64,000 bases of DNA from positions 248,001 through 312,000 of the forward strand of contig JADNYJ010000004.1 in assembly GCA_015501075.1 (NCBI GenBank), given 5' to 3'. Positions 45,901 through 59,652 of the stretch are shown here, one piece after another. This DNA is from Gymnopilus junonius (lineage: Eukaryota > Basidiomycota > Agaricomycetes > Agaricales > Galerinaceae). The number at the start of each line of letters is the position of its first letter. Position 1 is the first letter of the stretch. A model generated the notes under the pieces. The model saw nothing but the letters and a program-made list of their open reading frames with translations. It was not told where the DNA came from and did not search any database. A program made the position numbers and the translations under genes.

Positions 45901-47615
45901 TCGGCCAATCGTATTGCAAAATGGTTAAGTTCTGTGAACCCCCTGCATTTTATCCCAGTCTACCAAGAGAATTACCATTCGACATTGTAAGTTTAATTGT
46001 CAGCTGGGTCGCTTAAGTACTTAATGCCATTTTTTCTGGTTAGGGTCAAACATCGCGAACACTACCTGAAAATGGCATTCCATCACCTTGCACCAGCATA
46101 CTTGGACGAAGACTACCCTATATGTATAGAGCTCACTAACACCGACACACGCGATTTGGATGTTATTATCAATGTTCTTCTGCAACCAACTGAGATTGAC
46201 GAGGCAGGTTTGTAAACTTTCTCAATGGTTAGCGGCGATAAACTTACTGGAGCCATTGGACAGTCAACTGGATCGTTGTTGATGAAGAACGGTCATCGAG
46301 CCTTATTAAGGGAATTCACGTTGGTGTGCTTGCACCAGGCGTCAGCGTCACCAAGACTTTACATCTATTTAGTACAGGAGCTGCGGGCGACAGGATGGTG
46401 GATATCTCGGTTCAGACGCGCACTGTTTCTCGCAAACTCGAAGGCATTCAGGAAGAAGATAACGGTAAAAATGATGAGCAACAACATCATGCCCATGACA
46501 TGATGGAGCACTTAAAAATGTTCACTATTCCGACCGTCGAGCCGATTCAAGTGACACATGATGTATCTTATAGACGATCTCTGAAATCATGGTCAGGTCC
46601 CGCAGATCTTCAAACGTTTGAGGAGTCTTTCTGGGATGACCGCAAAGGAGGAGAGGCGCTAATCAATGTTCTGATGTCTTGCGTTGGCCCATGGTCACTC
46701 AATATCGAAAGTGTTGAATTTGAACGGGCTGTGAGTCTCAGTTCAATATCTCAGGGTTGTGAAATAATCTCGTGCTAATACAGGACAACGTGCATGCGAC
46801 GGTGATTGATTCATCTACTAATGTAAATGAGGGCGGAGTCTTAGAGTTCCCTGCAGGTTTGTAATTGAAACGACATCCTCGTTGGGGCCTATTTGACCTT
46901 CTACAGAATACCTGGCAGGTGACGAATTTAGCACTAGCTGCCGAGTCAGTTTGGCCTTGGATGATGAGCAGGATGTTTCCCAAAATCCAATTGAAGGTCC
47001 TGGGCGATATGCCGTAATATGGCGCAGGTGCTACTCGGATTTCCTGTGCATGACCAAAGTCTCTGATCTTATGACCATAGGGTACTCCAAAATGGCGAAC
47101 TTGGGCCAAAAACTGTCAGCCGTTTCCCATTACCCTCTCTGCGGCCGCCAACAGACGAATTGATGGCGCTTCTTGATGTACCTCCAAAAGCAACTCTTCA
47201 TGTGCCCATTTCTCTAACGCTGACCGTTCGAAATTGTCATCCCACCCGCTCGGCCAATCTCACGTTGCACCTTGAACCTGATTCCATGGATTCATTTATT
47301 GTATCTGGTTTACGAAATGGACGCATGCCGGTCCTTCTTCCTGGATCCGAAGAAAGTATGGTTTGGCGAATGATACCCATAGAATGTGGGTATGTGAAGA
47401 TTCCACGGATCAAGGTTATAGATAGAAGGAAAGCTATCCCAGTTTCTCAAAGTTCTGGGGAACCTGGGGCTGCAGCTGAGGCTTCTACTGGGGATCTTGT
47501 CAAGGTCGTTGATGTTCGACGTGATAGGAGATACGCGACCAGTGCCCGGTCAGATTCCGAGTCTGCAGGAGCAGAGGAGATGGAGGGATATGGTACGATA
47601 CTTGTACTACCCTGA
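42915..47615 (+). CDS. TRAPPC11: Trafficking protein particle complex subunit 11 (foie gras family)
   Basis: Subunit of the TRAPP III tethering complex acting on Rab1/Ypt1 in ER-Golgi traffic and autophagy. Starts SYPPELLAQLAPVMFVAGL; then FRIFEYP-type core (VPSVFVLFLRIFEYPSNVSK), NERGIKLTVVLMASRRML/DDPSLDSRLTFIRRQSGLD. The foie gras repeats follow: HYQDAYEMLMIMFGSTAILP, RWAEAKVLADCINIKV, HPGFYYYVAARCTEMRRERF, LYTKAYELFKKHSPA, LTLWIAYRIAQTYYEANKFD, REKWNAMLRPLLSTWYACAQ. The C-terminal beta-rich gryphon region ends FIVSGLRNGRMPVLLPGSEE ... EGYGTILVLP. About 17 short introns, all joins checked by eye stay in frame. Estimated 1,200 aa, the usual family size. Confidence 0.9.
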
Positions 47616-47740
47616 TGCCATGTAGCGTTTTCTATGATTTTGCCGAGATTGTGGGACAAATTGACTTGAGCAAAGGCTGTGAGCACTGAGCAAAACCTTA
47701 ATCGATAGTCGCTATTGATAGAGAACATCACGTGTGGGAT

Positions 47741-49456
47741 ATGTTTCGGTTATATGGAAAAAGTAGAACTCTAAAGGCGTTGCTCGTGCCACCACCTTCT
47801 CTCCCTGAGGCAACAGGCTCGTCCTGGCTGCGCTCGCCCCCATTTCGTCCCCCCCTCACGTATTTTATAGACGGTATGCGCGTTTATCGTTTTCCCGAAT
47901 ATTCTCTAGACATTACAGTCAGGTAACGACTACTCTGGCATCATCCTATTGTCCGACCACGCCATAGGACCTCGTTTTGGGGTTCTTTTGGTGCTATTAT
48001 GGACCAAGTCAGTTCCCAGAAGGGCTCTCATGAAAACCCTGTTCTTGGACCAGGCCTCCTTAATTTCCCAAAAGATCTGCATACTAACAGGAGCAAAGAA
48101 GACGTATATCCCTCACGTCCTTCAAGTCGCCTAGGTTTCAATCGGACCACCTTGTCAACACGTCCTCCTGAGGCGCCTCCTGGTGCAGATGCTGTCCAGT
48201 GGTCCCACAGTCTCTTTCAAACCGTTGGTATTTCAGATTTACGTCTGTCTTCAATCAAGCCTCAACCGACCAGCATGGTGGACCCTCCATCTCCTGGTTG
48301 TCAGGTAGAGAATGTAACGAATGAGGCTTTGTTGCCATCCCGCAACAAAAATCCTACCAACCCCGAATGTGGAAATGGTCCCAGTGCTTTTACGAGATCG
48401 CAGGCAGTTTCTCGCAAGTTGCCCAAGAGTTCACACCCTTCGGTTTCTCGATTGTGTTTCCCCTTTGTGACGACTTCTTCTCCACGCCGTAATAAACCTC
48501 CTCCTTCTCCGCCCCCTCCTCGTCACAAATACTCATGTTTCCCTTCATCAATGTCCCCCTTGTCGCCTGGTCGACCAGCCCCTAGACACCAACGTCACAA
48601 TTATCGTCAACATGGATACTCACGACTAGCACTCCTCCAAGTCAAATGGTTTTGGTCTTTACGTGAAGAAGAATGGGAAGGTCAAGACATGCAAACCCGC
48701 AGTACGGCTGCTCAAGGAGGTGTCCCTCCTAATGGTAACGTTACCTTTCCTCTTCATCCCTCAACCACTGGTCCTGGTACTCCAGCCATTTCGAACCCCG
48801 ACACTGTATACCCTCGATTCGGCGACATCAAGACCTTACGTGATCCTTATTGCATACAGGTTGATCAGCACTTCGCTACTTTACAACCTTGGACTGTCCG
48901 CAAAATCCTTTGGATGTTCGAAGTACTTCGTGTCAATGAAAAGCGTTCCATCAAACCACAAGTCGTTCTCGAAGAAGACCCATCGGACGCAGAGTCGGAA
49001 AGTGAATTGGAATCGTCTTCAGCATCGACCACTTTTGGTGACGATTCAGATACCACCCTCGTTGAAAGCGAAAGTGAAATGGACTTGCAGCAAAATTCTG
49101 CCTCAAGTGTCAAGAAAGCTTTTCAAACGAAGATCGACCATGAAACAAGATACGCTGGCCCGTCATCGATAGATTTTTTTGCCCTCCGTGCCATTCTGGA
49201 AAATGGGACCTGGTTACAATCTATGCAACCTATCGCTTCTAAGTCGGATGGCATAAAGCTTCAGTGGGCAACGAACTGGTATGAACGCTGGACAATACTA
49301 CTGGAACTTTTTCAATGCAACCAGGGCCGACGACACGTCTTGTTCGATTTTCACGCTCTCGGCATGGGATCTTCGTCATTGGCCAATGGCAACATACCCG
49401 GAAAAAGGTCTTTCCTTGTGACCCAGGTCATGGATTCGGACGACGAAGACAGCTAA
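47741..49456 (+). CDS. Hypothetical Ser/Pro-rich protein (556 aa)
   Basis: Two exons, 47741-47922 and 47968-49456, intron 45 nt with classic GTAACG donor and GCCATAG acceptor. The preceding in-frame codon at 47732 is GTG, so ATG 47741 is used. The first half is a low-complexity Ser/Pro/Arg region (RRNKPPPSPPPPRHKYSCFP). A more structured segment follows: FGDIKTLRDPYCIQVDQHFA, TVRKILWMFEVLRVNEKRSI, then an acidic Ser/Glu/Asp stretch, and FFALRAILENGTWLQSMQPI, WATNWYERWTILLELFQCNQ. It resembles proteins annotated only as hypothetical in agaricomycetes. No catalytic motif or signal peptide seen. Confidence 0.8.
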
Positions 49457-50095
49457 ACCATCGACTAGAGAATGTTGACGAATAGATGGGGCATTCAAAC
49501 CCTTTTGCATCCTGCTCTGAACCTCTTATGACTTACTCTGGCCAGCATCATGACGACTTGTACTGTTTGCTTGCACTTGTCCCTACAACATATTTTTTGT
49601 CGATGATCAACTTTGTACTACAGACTATGTTGCCGTGGCCTCGTTCAAAACCTTTTTCCTTCCAATTTCTAATTGGTACTCAGGCATCTTGCGAGTGTTT
49701 CTTGACAGGCTAACAATGACGTAGACAGGCTAACAACGGCGTAGAGAGATTTCAATTCGGTTCCCTTCCCCTTACTATCCTTTCCAGATGCTACGGACGA
49801 TTTACTTTTTTAATTGTAGTTCTGGGTCCTGTACTTCTCTTCCTCCTATAAAATTATCTTACTTGGAATCTGCTGGCACCACTACTGTAACACCCCGAAA
49901 ATAGATGTCGATGATTCCTATTTATATGGCAAGATGGATTGATAAGCTGGCCTGAGTCTGTAGCTCCAATCAGAAGCATGATAAGTATCCCTCATGAGAA
50001 TCTTGACGACATTCTTGATTGGCCTGGACATGTTGCAAAGCTACTTAAGGCGTCATTTGAAATAGTTGACATTCCTTCCTTGTTTCACAACAGCC
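49457..50095. other. Intergenic, no gene seen
   Basis: Contains a near-perfect short direct repeat, GACAGGCTAACAA(T/C)G(A/G)CGTAGA, at about 49706-49725 and 49726-49746. Otherwise it holds the 3' end of the upstream gene and the GST promoter. Confidence 0.4.
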
Positions 50096-51048
50096 ATGGG
50101 TATTCCAGACGAACAGATCTATCCATATGCCACTGCAGCCGCTGCTAAGACAGTAGCTAAACACCAAGAACCACAGAACCTTGTATTCTATTCGGGTTGG
50201 GTAAGCGCTGACTGGATTCAATTATCTTTGAGTAGTTGGGTCATTGTACGCACAGTTCTGTCCTTTCGCCCAACGCGCCTGGATCTCCCTCGAAGAAAGG
50301 GGGATACCATACCAGTACAATGAGATCAATCCTTATAAGAAAGAGCCACATTTCCTAGGTATGATAATTGGCTGACATTCTGTTGCCAAAACTAGACCAA
50401 GACTAATCGCCTTGAAAAGCTATCAACCCGAAGGGTCTTGTTCCCGCCGTGGAATATAAAGGAAAGGCTCTTTACGAGTCCCTCATACTCTGCGAATTTT
50501 TTGAAGATGCCTTCCCTAATTACAAGCCAAATCTCCTTCCATTGGATCCTGTTGACAGAGCCTTGGCCAGGATATGGCTGGACCATATCACGAAGACTTT
50601 TATTCCCTCAATTCACCGTCTCCTACAAGTTCAGGAGGCAAGTAAACAGGCAGAAGCTCTGCAAGATCTCTACCAGTCAATCAGGAAGCTCACCGATAAC
50701 ATCAAAGGGCCATACTTCTTTGGTGAGAAGTTTAGTCTTGTAGATATCGCTGTCGCGCCTTGGATCGTTCGGGACTGGGTTGTAGAAGAACATCGGGGAT
50801 ACAAAAGGATCGACGCGAGTCCAAAATGGAAGGAATACGCAGAGTTGGTTGAGAAGCGCGACAGTGTTGTGAACACGAGTAGCGTAAGCCAAACCGATTT
50901 ATTATTACAAGCTGTGGAAAATATGCTAATGATCATCTGCTTGATTTAGTTGAGAGAACATCAGATAGAAATATACGGGCGCTATCTTCGCGATGAAGCA
51001 CAGAGTGAGGCAGCTAAAGCCATTCGTGCTGGACGCGTGATTCCCTGA
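50096..51048 (+). CDS. Glutathione S-transferase, omega class (256 aa)
   Basis: Cytosolic thiol transferase/dehydroascorbate reductase-type GST. Exons 50096-50200, 50256-50358, 50420-50883, 50950-51048; total 771 nt. The N-terminal thioredoxin fold has FCPFAQRAWISLEERGIPY with the omega-class catalytic Cys37. It continues NEINPYKKEPHFLAINPKGL, VPAVEYKGKALYESLILCEF (cis-Pro and E-S glutathione contacts). The helical C-terminal domain has GPYFFGEKFSLVDIAVAPWI, the N-capping motif. Length fits the class. An 'omega' thiol-transfer activity is expected from Cys in place of Ser/Tyr. Confidence 0.93.
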
Positions 51049-51388
51049 TCAGACGAAATTTGGAGGAGAAAAAATGGGAAGGAGCGCAGTAAAGTAGTAA
51101 ATGTAATACCGAATCTACGCGACGAATACACTGCACGAGCCAGTTGTGTAATTTGTGTCGGGCCCCGGAAAACTTACAACGTCATAAATTTTGATCACGA
51201 TGCCAAGAATAGACGGGTCAAAGCTGATCAAGACTATGTGCAACGTCCGCCCCTCTTCGGCATGCACCACAGTATATTCCGCCTTCATCTCAACAGGTGC
51301 TAGCAATAAGGTACTCTGTCGGTGCCTCAGGCTCAAACTATCCTAGCGACCGTCAGCCTGTCCTTGAACACGCTCGCCATTTCTCAGC
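51049..51388. other. Intergenic between GST and hydrolase
   Basis: About 340 bp. No coding exon seen. It holds the GST 3' end and the hydrolase promoter. Confidence 0.5.
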
Positions 51389-54300
51389 ATGCCTTTTGGC
51401 AACTCGTTAACTCGGAGGGTTTCCTTAATGGTCGGACCAGTCATCCTGGAGGTGCTGGTGAAGCATTATTTTGACCGACTGAAGAACGAAGCTGACCGCG
51501 ACGGGTCTGAGGCAAGCTTGAAGGATGACGATGTATTGTATCATGAAGCCTTTACTATTGTCAAGGTATATATCACTCGCTCAAAAAATGCAGACCTTTT
51601 AATAGAGTTGTCAGTCGTTCCTGAAAGCGTCTACTTTGTGAGTGACCTTGCCCTACCCTCTTATGCGGCACGCTACATGGTTTTTTTAGTCATACAATCG
51701 AGGAATTGCAGTGTAAAGCCTTCCACTCTTCACACTTCTGCCCAGCTTACTCACTATTCACACTCCAGCTTTTTCGAATACCCGAACACCGTCTCCTCCT
51801 TGGACACATGTTGTCAGGACACTCGTACCAATATCGTGCTGCGAGGAAGCTGCGCAGTACTTAATCAAAGCGTTAGGTGGTGAAGAAGTCGCGAGACGCT
51901 TAGTGGGAGGCGTAAAGTGGTGGCAAGTTCGTGGTGTCAATGGGTAAGTCATTGACATATGCAATGGTCGGGCATTATTGTTAATTTGTGACTGCAGAGT
52001 TGATGCCCAGTGGATAGCGGCCAGGAAGGATTGGCAGGAGGCCAAGCGAAGGCACAAAAAGCAGCAAGAACAAAAAAACATCAACTCAAAGGATACTTCA
52101 GCTGAAGACCTCCAGGACAAAGCGGAATGTGTATACGAAAAGAATATGGACGCTATGCGTTGTATTCTTTACCTTCACGGAGGTACGGCTGATACTTTAT
52201 AACTTGGAAAGGATTTTCAACGGTCCTATAATCTTCAGGAGGGTACTATTTTGGCAGTGTCGACCAAGAACGGTTATTGTGCATTTTCAATGTCGGTGAA
52301 CTCTAAGCGCTGATACAATTTCCAAAAATTAGATACAGCATCCAACGATTTGCACGTAAAATTAATGGACGAGTGTTCGGTGGGTCGACAATTCTGTTCC
52401 AAGGCAACTTTCACGCATTGAACTTTGTTACAGCCATCAATTACCGTCTCGCACCTCAATATCCTTTTCCTTGTGGGCTTCATGATGCTCTGGCAGCTTG
52501 TTCGTTCCAACATTCATTCAATCATTTTTCCCGTTCCTTATTCAGTCTTTTCCAGATTTATACCTGATAAGACCGCCTGAGGGATCTGCTCATCAGGCAG
52601 TCAACCCTGCGCACATTGTTGTAGCCGGAGATTCCGCCGGAGGAGGGCTTTCTCTAGCACTTCTCCAAGTCATACGCGATAGCGGTTTACCTGCGCCAGC
52701 TGGAGGCTTCTTAATCTCGCCGTGGTGCGATTTGACACACTCGTTTGCAAGTGTGCATACCAATACGAAAACTGTATGTAGTTAAGCTTATATTTTTCAG
52801 CCTACTCTGACCTAATCGCAGGATGTCGTACCGGAATCTGGATTATCATTCCACAAACCGAGTCTTTTATGGCCTCCTCCATCGGAAGAATTATCCAGTC
52901 GTGTGCAAGCGTCGCTTCGCTTCCGTATTCGACAGGCTTTCAGGGTTGAAGAGCCCGTTCAAAACCTCCAAGAATCAACGATCACGTCGAATACAGCCAT
53001 CCCGGTCTCACAAAACCGTTCTGTAGACCCGGAGAGGGTCGTCGTTCATATTTCATCTGGCGAAACTGTCGAAGTGGATCAGCAGCTACAATTTTACACT
53101 AAAAATAGTCTGCTTGACCATCCTTTGATCAGTCCAGCTATGTCCTATCTCGGAGGTCTTCCGCCTCTCTTGTTCATTGCTGGGGACAAGGAGGTTTTGA
53201 GGGACGAAATCATTTACAGGTATGCATGTGTTCCCCGTAATAAGTTTCCCATTACTCAATGCACATGTAGTGCTCATAAGGCTGCATACCCCGAAAAATA
53301 CCCTACAACAGACCTAGCGCGAGAATTGTACCCTCCTTTGAAGGGCATCGAGGAGCGTTGTAAACAACCTACTTCAGTACACCTACAAGTGTATGATGGT
53401 CAGTACATTCTAGTATCTGATAATGTTTCTCGCTGAATATACTACAGAAGCCCCACACATCTTACCTATATTATTTTCGTTTACCACTCCAGCAAAATTT
53501 TGCTTTCGAGCAATTGCCAGTTTCTGCAAGTTGGTGACTGAAATGACACCGCCACCTGGCCCCTCGACACAAGATCCGACCTCACCCACGAGCCCCAAGT
53601 CCGTGCACTCCCCGTCGCCGCGTCGACAGACATTGTTTACGGGCTTTAAGCTTCATAATCGACATCCTCCATCGCCCATCTTTGGGTCCCCGCCTGCAAG
53701 TCCAACTTTTACTGACTCTCCACCAGTAATGGATCCAGAGTCCAGTATAGAGAATACATTATCTGAGAAACTTTCGATGCGCCGGGCGATCTCGAACCGT
53801 ATTTCTCGTTCCAGCACAGCCCTACTCCGACGGCAGACATCCTATTCACCATCATCTACTATTGCAAACACCAGCATTTCCCCTGTCCCGCAGCTTTTAG
53901 AGGCGAAGACTTTGAATCCCTCACCCGCTATCTCTAGGGATGCATCAGAGTCGTCAGATGTTGGTGGTCCGCGATTCCGAGCTTCGTCGCCAATACCACC
54001 CGAACCTTCTGGAGAGCGTGCTGCAGGCGACATATCGGTTTACAGTGACATTAAAGTGTGTTCTTTCTGCTCTGCCCATCAGCTCTTTGATGTTGATTTT
54101 AGTATTAGAACGTGTCACAATGGGAATGCCGCATGATTAGAGAACGAGTTGCCACATCAGGCGTTACACGTCCCCTTGAACCCGAAGACGAACTTGACGC
54201 AACGAAGATACCTACAGAACGTATAGGGAAGTTTTCTGAAATTACCATACGGCGCTATATGAAAGAGCGAGGGATTTTCGATACAAAATTTGCGAGCACC

Positions 54301-54828
54301 TTAAAGACCATAGAGAAAACCCGTCGGCATAACATTCAGCGGGCTAAAGAAGACACTATTAGGCGACTTGGTATTCTCCGTCAATCGTTACACAGGGACG
54401 GAAGGGCTGCTGCAAATGGGCAAAATAAAAAGGAGGTCAAAGAAGATGTATTGACCTCGCCTGATTGGGGGTGGGCTTGGGCCCTAGATGAAGCAGAGGA
54501 TCCACCACCCAGCAGCATCGTCGCAAGAAGAGACACAGAAGAAGCACGAAAACTCGCAGAAGTGGCCGATCAGGCTGTATTAAGTGAAGACCAAACATTC
54601 AGTGGCAACAACCTGTGGTCTGTAATCATAAGCTTTCTGACTGCGACGCCAGGAAAGCCAACCCATACCCTGCATGCACATGCACAACCAAATCGTCCCT
54701 TGGAAACTGTTTCAGACCCCGAAGTCTCCTCTACGGCTGCTCGTAATGGTGGATTGGAGAGACGAAAGTCGAGGCTGCCGCATTTACATCTTTTCAAACG
54801 ACATGGACATGATCATGATCAGCAATAG
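51389..54828 (+). CDS. Large alpha/beta-hydrolase of the HSL type, with long C-terminal extension
   Basis: Predicted lipase/esterase acting on acyl or acetyl esters; substrate not known. Many short introns. N-terminal part: VLVKHYFDRLKNEADRDG, SFLKASTFHTIEELQ/SFSN, WTHVVRTLVPISCCEEAAQY. The oxyanion motif HGGGYYFGSVDQERYSIQRF is built across three exons near 52180-52365. Then AINYRLAPQYPFPCGLHDAL, the nucleophile elbow VVAGDSAGGGLSLALL, the acid region LLFIAGDKEVLRDEIIYRAH, and the His in VYDEAPHILPILFSFTTPA. After the catalytic domain (about 53530 on) comes a Ser/Pro-rich stretch and a charged helical region (ISEITIRRYMKERGIF type), ending HLHLFKRHGHDHDQQ. Estimated 900 aa. The donor at the TTGCAGT/GTAAAG join (near 51711) is needed to keep frame. 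Confidence 0.86.
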
Positions 54829-54945
54829 TAATGGACACTGTATCAGTGATAGTACTATCAGCCAATAGTACAAAGATATACTTATTACGATCCTAAGAGT
54901 GGGGTATTTTAATGTGCTATGCATGTAATCTAGGACCCTTCACCC

Positions 54946-56436
54946 CTACAGTTTAGCTGTAGGACTTAAAGAGATACCTTCGTCCTCCAGTACTTTTACG
55001 GCGAGGGCACCGATAACTGGGAATCCATGAACGTGAAGGTAGGCTTTCTCTGAACTTGCTTGACGTCTGGCATAACGCGCAGCGATGCCTTGCGAGATGA
55101 CAGATAACTGGAGGTAGTTTCTTAAGAACGAAGTATTAGGGTGCAGATTACACCTACCCTGAACAGCATCCAACTCCTGACGAAAATCATCTCCTTGATA
55201 GGATATGGTTGCTTCATAAGACGACAGTATTCTCTTTCCAAATCTTCCAGGGGTATTGGAACATCTACTGTAGTGTTCTTGAAGCCTCTCATGAAATTGC
55301 TATTTGGGGGCAAGTTCTTCATATCAATTGCCCAGGGTTGTGTAAGATTGCCAAGGTCGGCCAGCTGCCTGCTATTAGACAAAGCCTTAAAACATATAAT
55401 ACAAGGAACTTACGGGACTGCCCAAAGTGCAAAGTTCCCAGTCCAAGATGCCGATGACACGGTTTTCTGTTGGGTGGAAAATGAGGTTGTCCAGTTTATA
55501 GTCTCCATGTACGATTCGAAGCCCGATTTTTGATTCGTCTGGTAAGTTTTGACGGTACCAGGCAATCAATTCGTTGAAATTGGGAATGTCGCCTACTTTA
55601 TTTCCTGACTCAATGTCTACAGCAGCAGCTTGAGCTGCCGAGACGCGCGAAAGGGATTTTATTTGTCGAGGGAAGTAGGGTGTCAATGGGCCGAAATTGG
55701 AGAGACCAATGTCGTGAGGAGAAACTGAACCCAGTGCGGCAAGAGCACGGACGGCTGATAAGAGGCTATAGCAATATTATAAAATGCATAGTGAGAGCAA
55801 AAGTATGGACTTACCATTCCTGTCTATCCTTAGGGGGGACTTCGAGCATTCGAATATCGGTAAAAATACGGCCATCCAGGAACTCCATAATATAAAACGG
55901 TGTTCCAACGACAGAATTATCTTCACAGAGAATAATTGGTTTGGGTATTGGGATTCGCTTCTCAGGAGATGTAGAAGGATTGGTGTTGTGTCTATGCAAC
56001 GCAGCCAGCATTGTATACTCTCTTTCGACTTGGTGAGCCGTCTGGGAGAGTAGTTGGCCAGCAGGCTTTTTGCGCAGAACGAATTTTGTCTTCCTGCAGG
56101 GCAAGTCAGATAATTTGTAAGTTTGTTAAAGCAGAGTTGAGCACTTCGCATCTGTAAGAAAATAGGTTGGGTTGGACTAAGAGTTTACGTATTGAGTTTG
56201 CGGAGATATTGCAGGCGGCCAGAAAGAGCATACCTGACCGAACTACAGAACACGAAGCGCTGTTAGTATTGGAAGGACTTGCACATGGGATACACACTTA
56301 CCTTAAACTGCTTCACGTCTACGGGCGTCTGGATGCCCAGGGTATGCTTCGAGAGGTAGGCGTTGAGCGACGAGATGTCAATCGTAGCTCTCATTTCGCC
56401 ATATTCACCGCCGATTTTGTGACGCGTCTCTGACAT
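54946..56436 (-). CDS. ACAD10/11-type aminoglycoside-phosphotransferase-fold protein
   Basis: Kinase-fold protein matching the N-terminal kinase half of animal ACAD10/ACAD11, which phosphorylates 4-hydroxy acyl chains on the way to beta-oxidation. Here it is not fused to an acyl-CoA dehydrogenase. Start ATG at 56436 ([20 protein letters not shown]); an upstream in-frame codon at 56451 is TTG. Motifs: [31 protein letters not shown] (nucleotide-binding Lys), [60 protein letters not shown] (catalytic HGDYKLDN), [15 protein letters not shown] (metal-binding D-W-E), [20 protein letters not shown]. Several introns, about 390 aa. Confidence 0.86.
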
Positions 56437-56896
56437 ACTGGTATGCAGCAAAAAGGAAAGGAAAGTCAGTAATTCAGGAGTTCAAAAGGCTCGGAGCGAG
56501 GAAGTATAAGTGACGCGAGTATATTGGATCCATTGGGGCAATCGTAGTCGTTCTCCGGCTACCGAAAAGACCGGTGTACAGCTGTTAATTACATTGGTCC
56601 GCAGCCGACCCGGCCGGGGTTTCGGATCTGCGACTTGCTGTTATTTTCACAACGCGGCATTTATTTTGAAGGCATTCCTTGGTGCTCGTATTCCTAGGTA
56701 AAGGCCTGCTGTACGCTATTTCGATCTCAATAAGCATCGGTGTTAGGCTACATAACAAAATAAATAAATAATGATAGTATTACGTAGCTGGATGTTTCTG
56801 GAAGGATCGGTTAAACCCGGTCGGCAAAAAGGAAACCAATCACATACGCAAATGCGAAAAAAAACAATCACCACTTTTTCTTCCTCTGCAACCACC
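56437..56896. promoter_or_regulatory. Divergent promoter region, kinase-fold gene / mitochondrial Hsp70
   Basis: 460 bp between divergent starts. No coding exon seen. Hsp70 genes usually carry heat-shock elements; I did not find a clean array of alternating GAA/TTC boxes here by eye. Confidence 0.4.
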
Positions 56897-59307
<2,411 letters not shown>

Positions 59308-59652
59308 GCCACCTCACTATCCTTCTCTTAGTTTCTGGTCGACACTCGACACCCTTGTCCGATGTCTTCGCCTGCGTGATTGACCCAGGCTGTTAGCGGA
59401 CGTCCTCTCGTTGTTTATGGTTAGACTTATTTTCCAAAAGTACTGCCGCTACGTCATGTATTTTATGCTACATCTTTTATTGTCTGTCGTCGACCCCCGC
59501 TCATGTTTTAATCATTTTTTGCACTGTAATTACACTTGGCAATCATTTCATTGGCACTACATAGAATTTCTTTCAGCGTGGCGCGGTGTGTCCTGAGTTA
59601 TTCTTAGCATGATTAGCTTGTTGGCTGTCTTGCCGATGTTGCAATTTCCCAA
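59308..59652. other. Intergenic, Hsp70 3' flank
   Basis: T-rich sequence with several TATTTT runs, consistent with a 3' UTR and the promoter of the following F-box gene. No exon seen. Confidence 0.5.

Noticed and set aside
48663..49172. 169-aa second frame within the Ser/Pro-rich orphan
   Set aside because: Overlaps the longer in-frame exon, has no start context or splice partner, and its composition matches a frame-shifted low-complexity region.
51650..51900. Suspected frameshift in the alpha/beta-hydrolase
   Set aside because: A GTAAAG donor one base later than the first one tried restores the frame (LQ/SFSNTRTPSPPW), so no lesion is needed.
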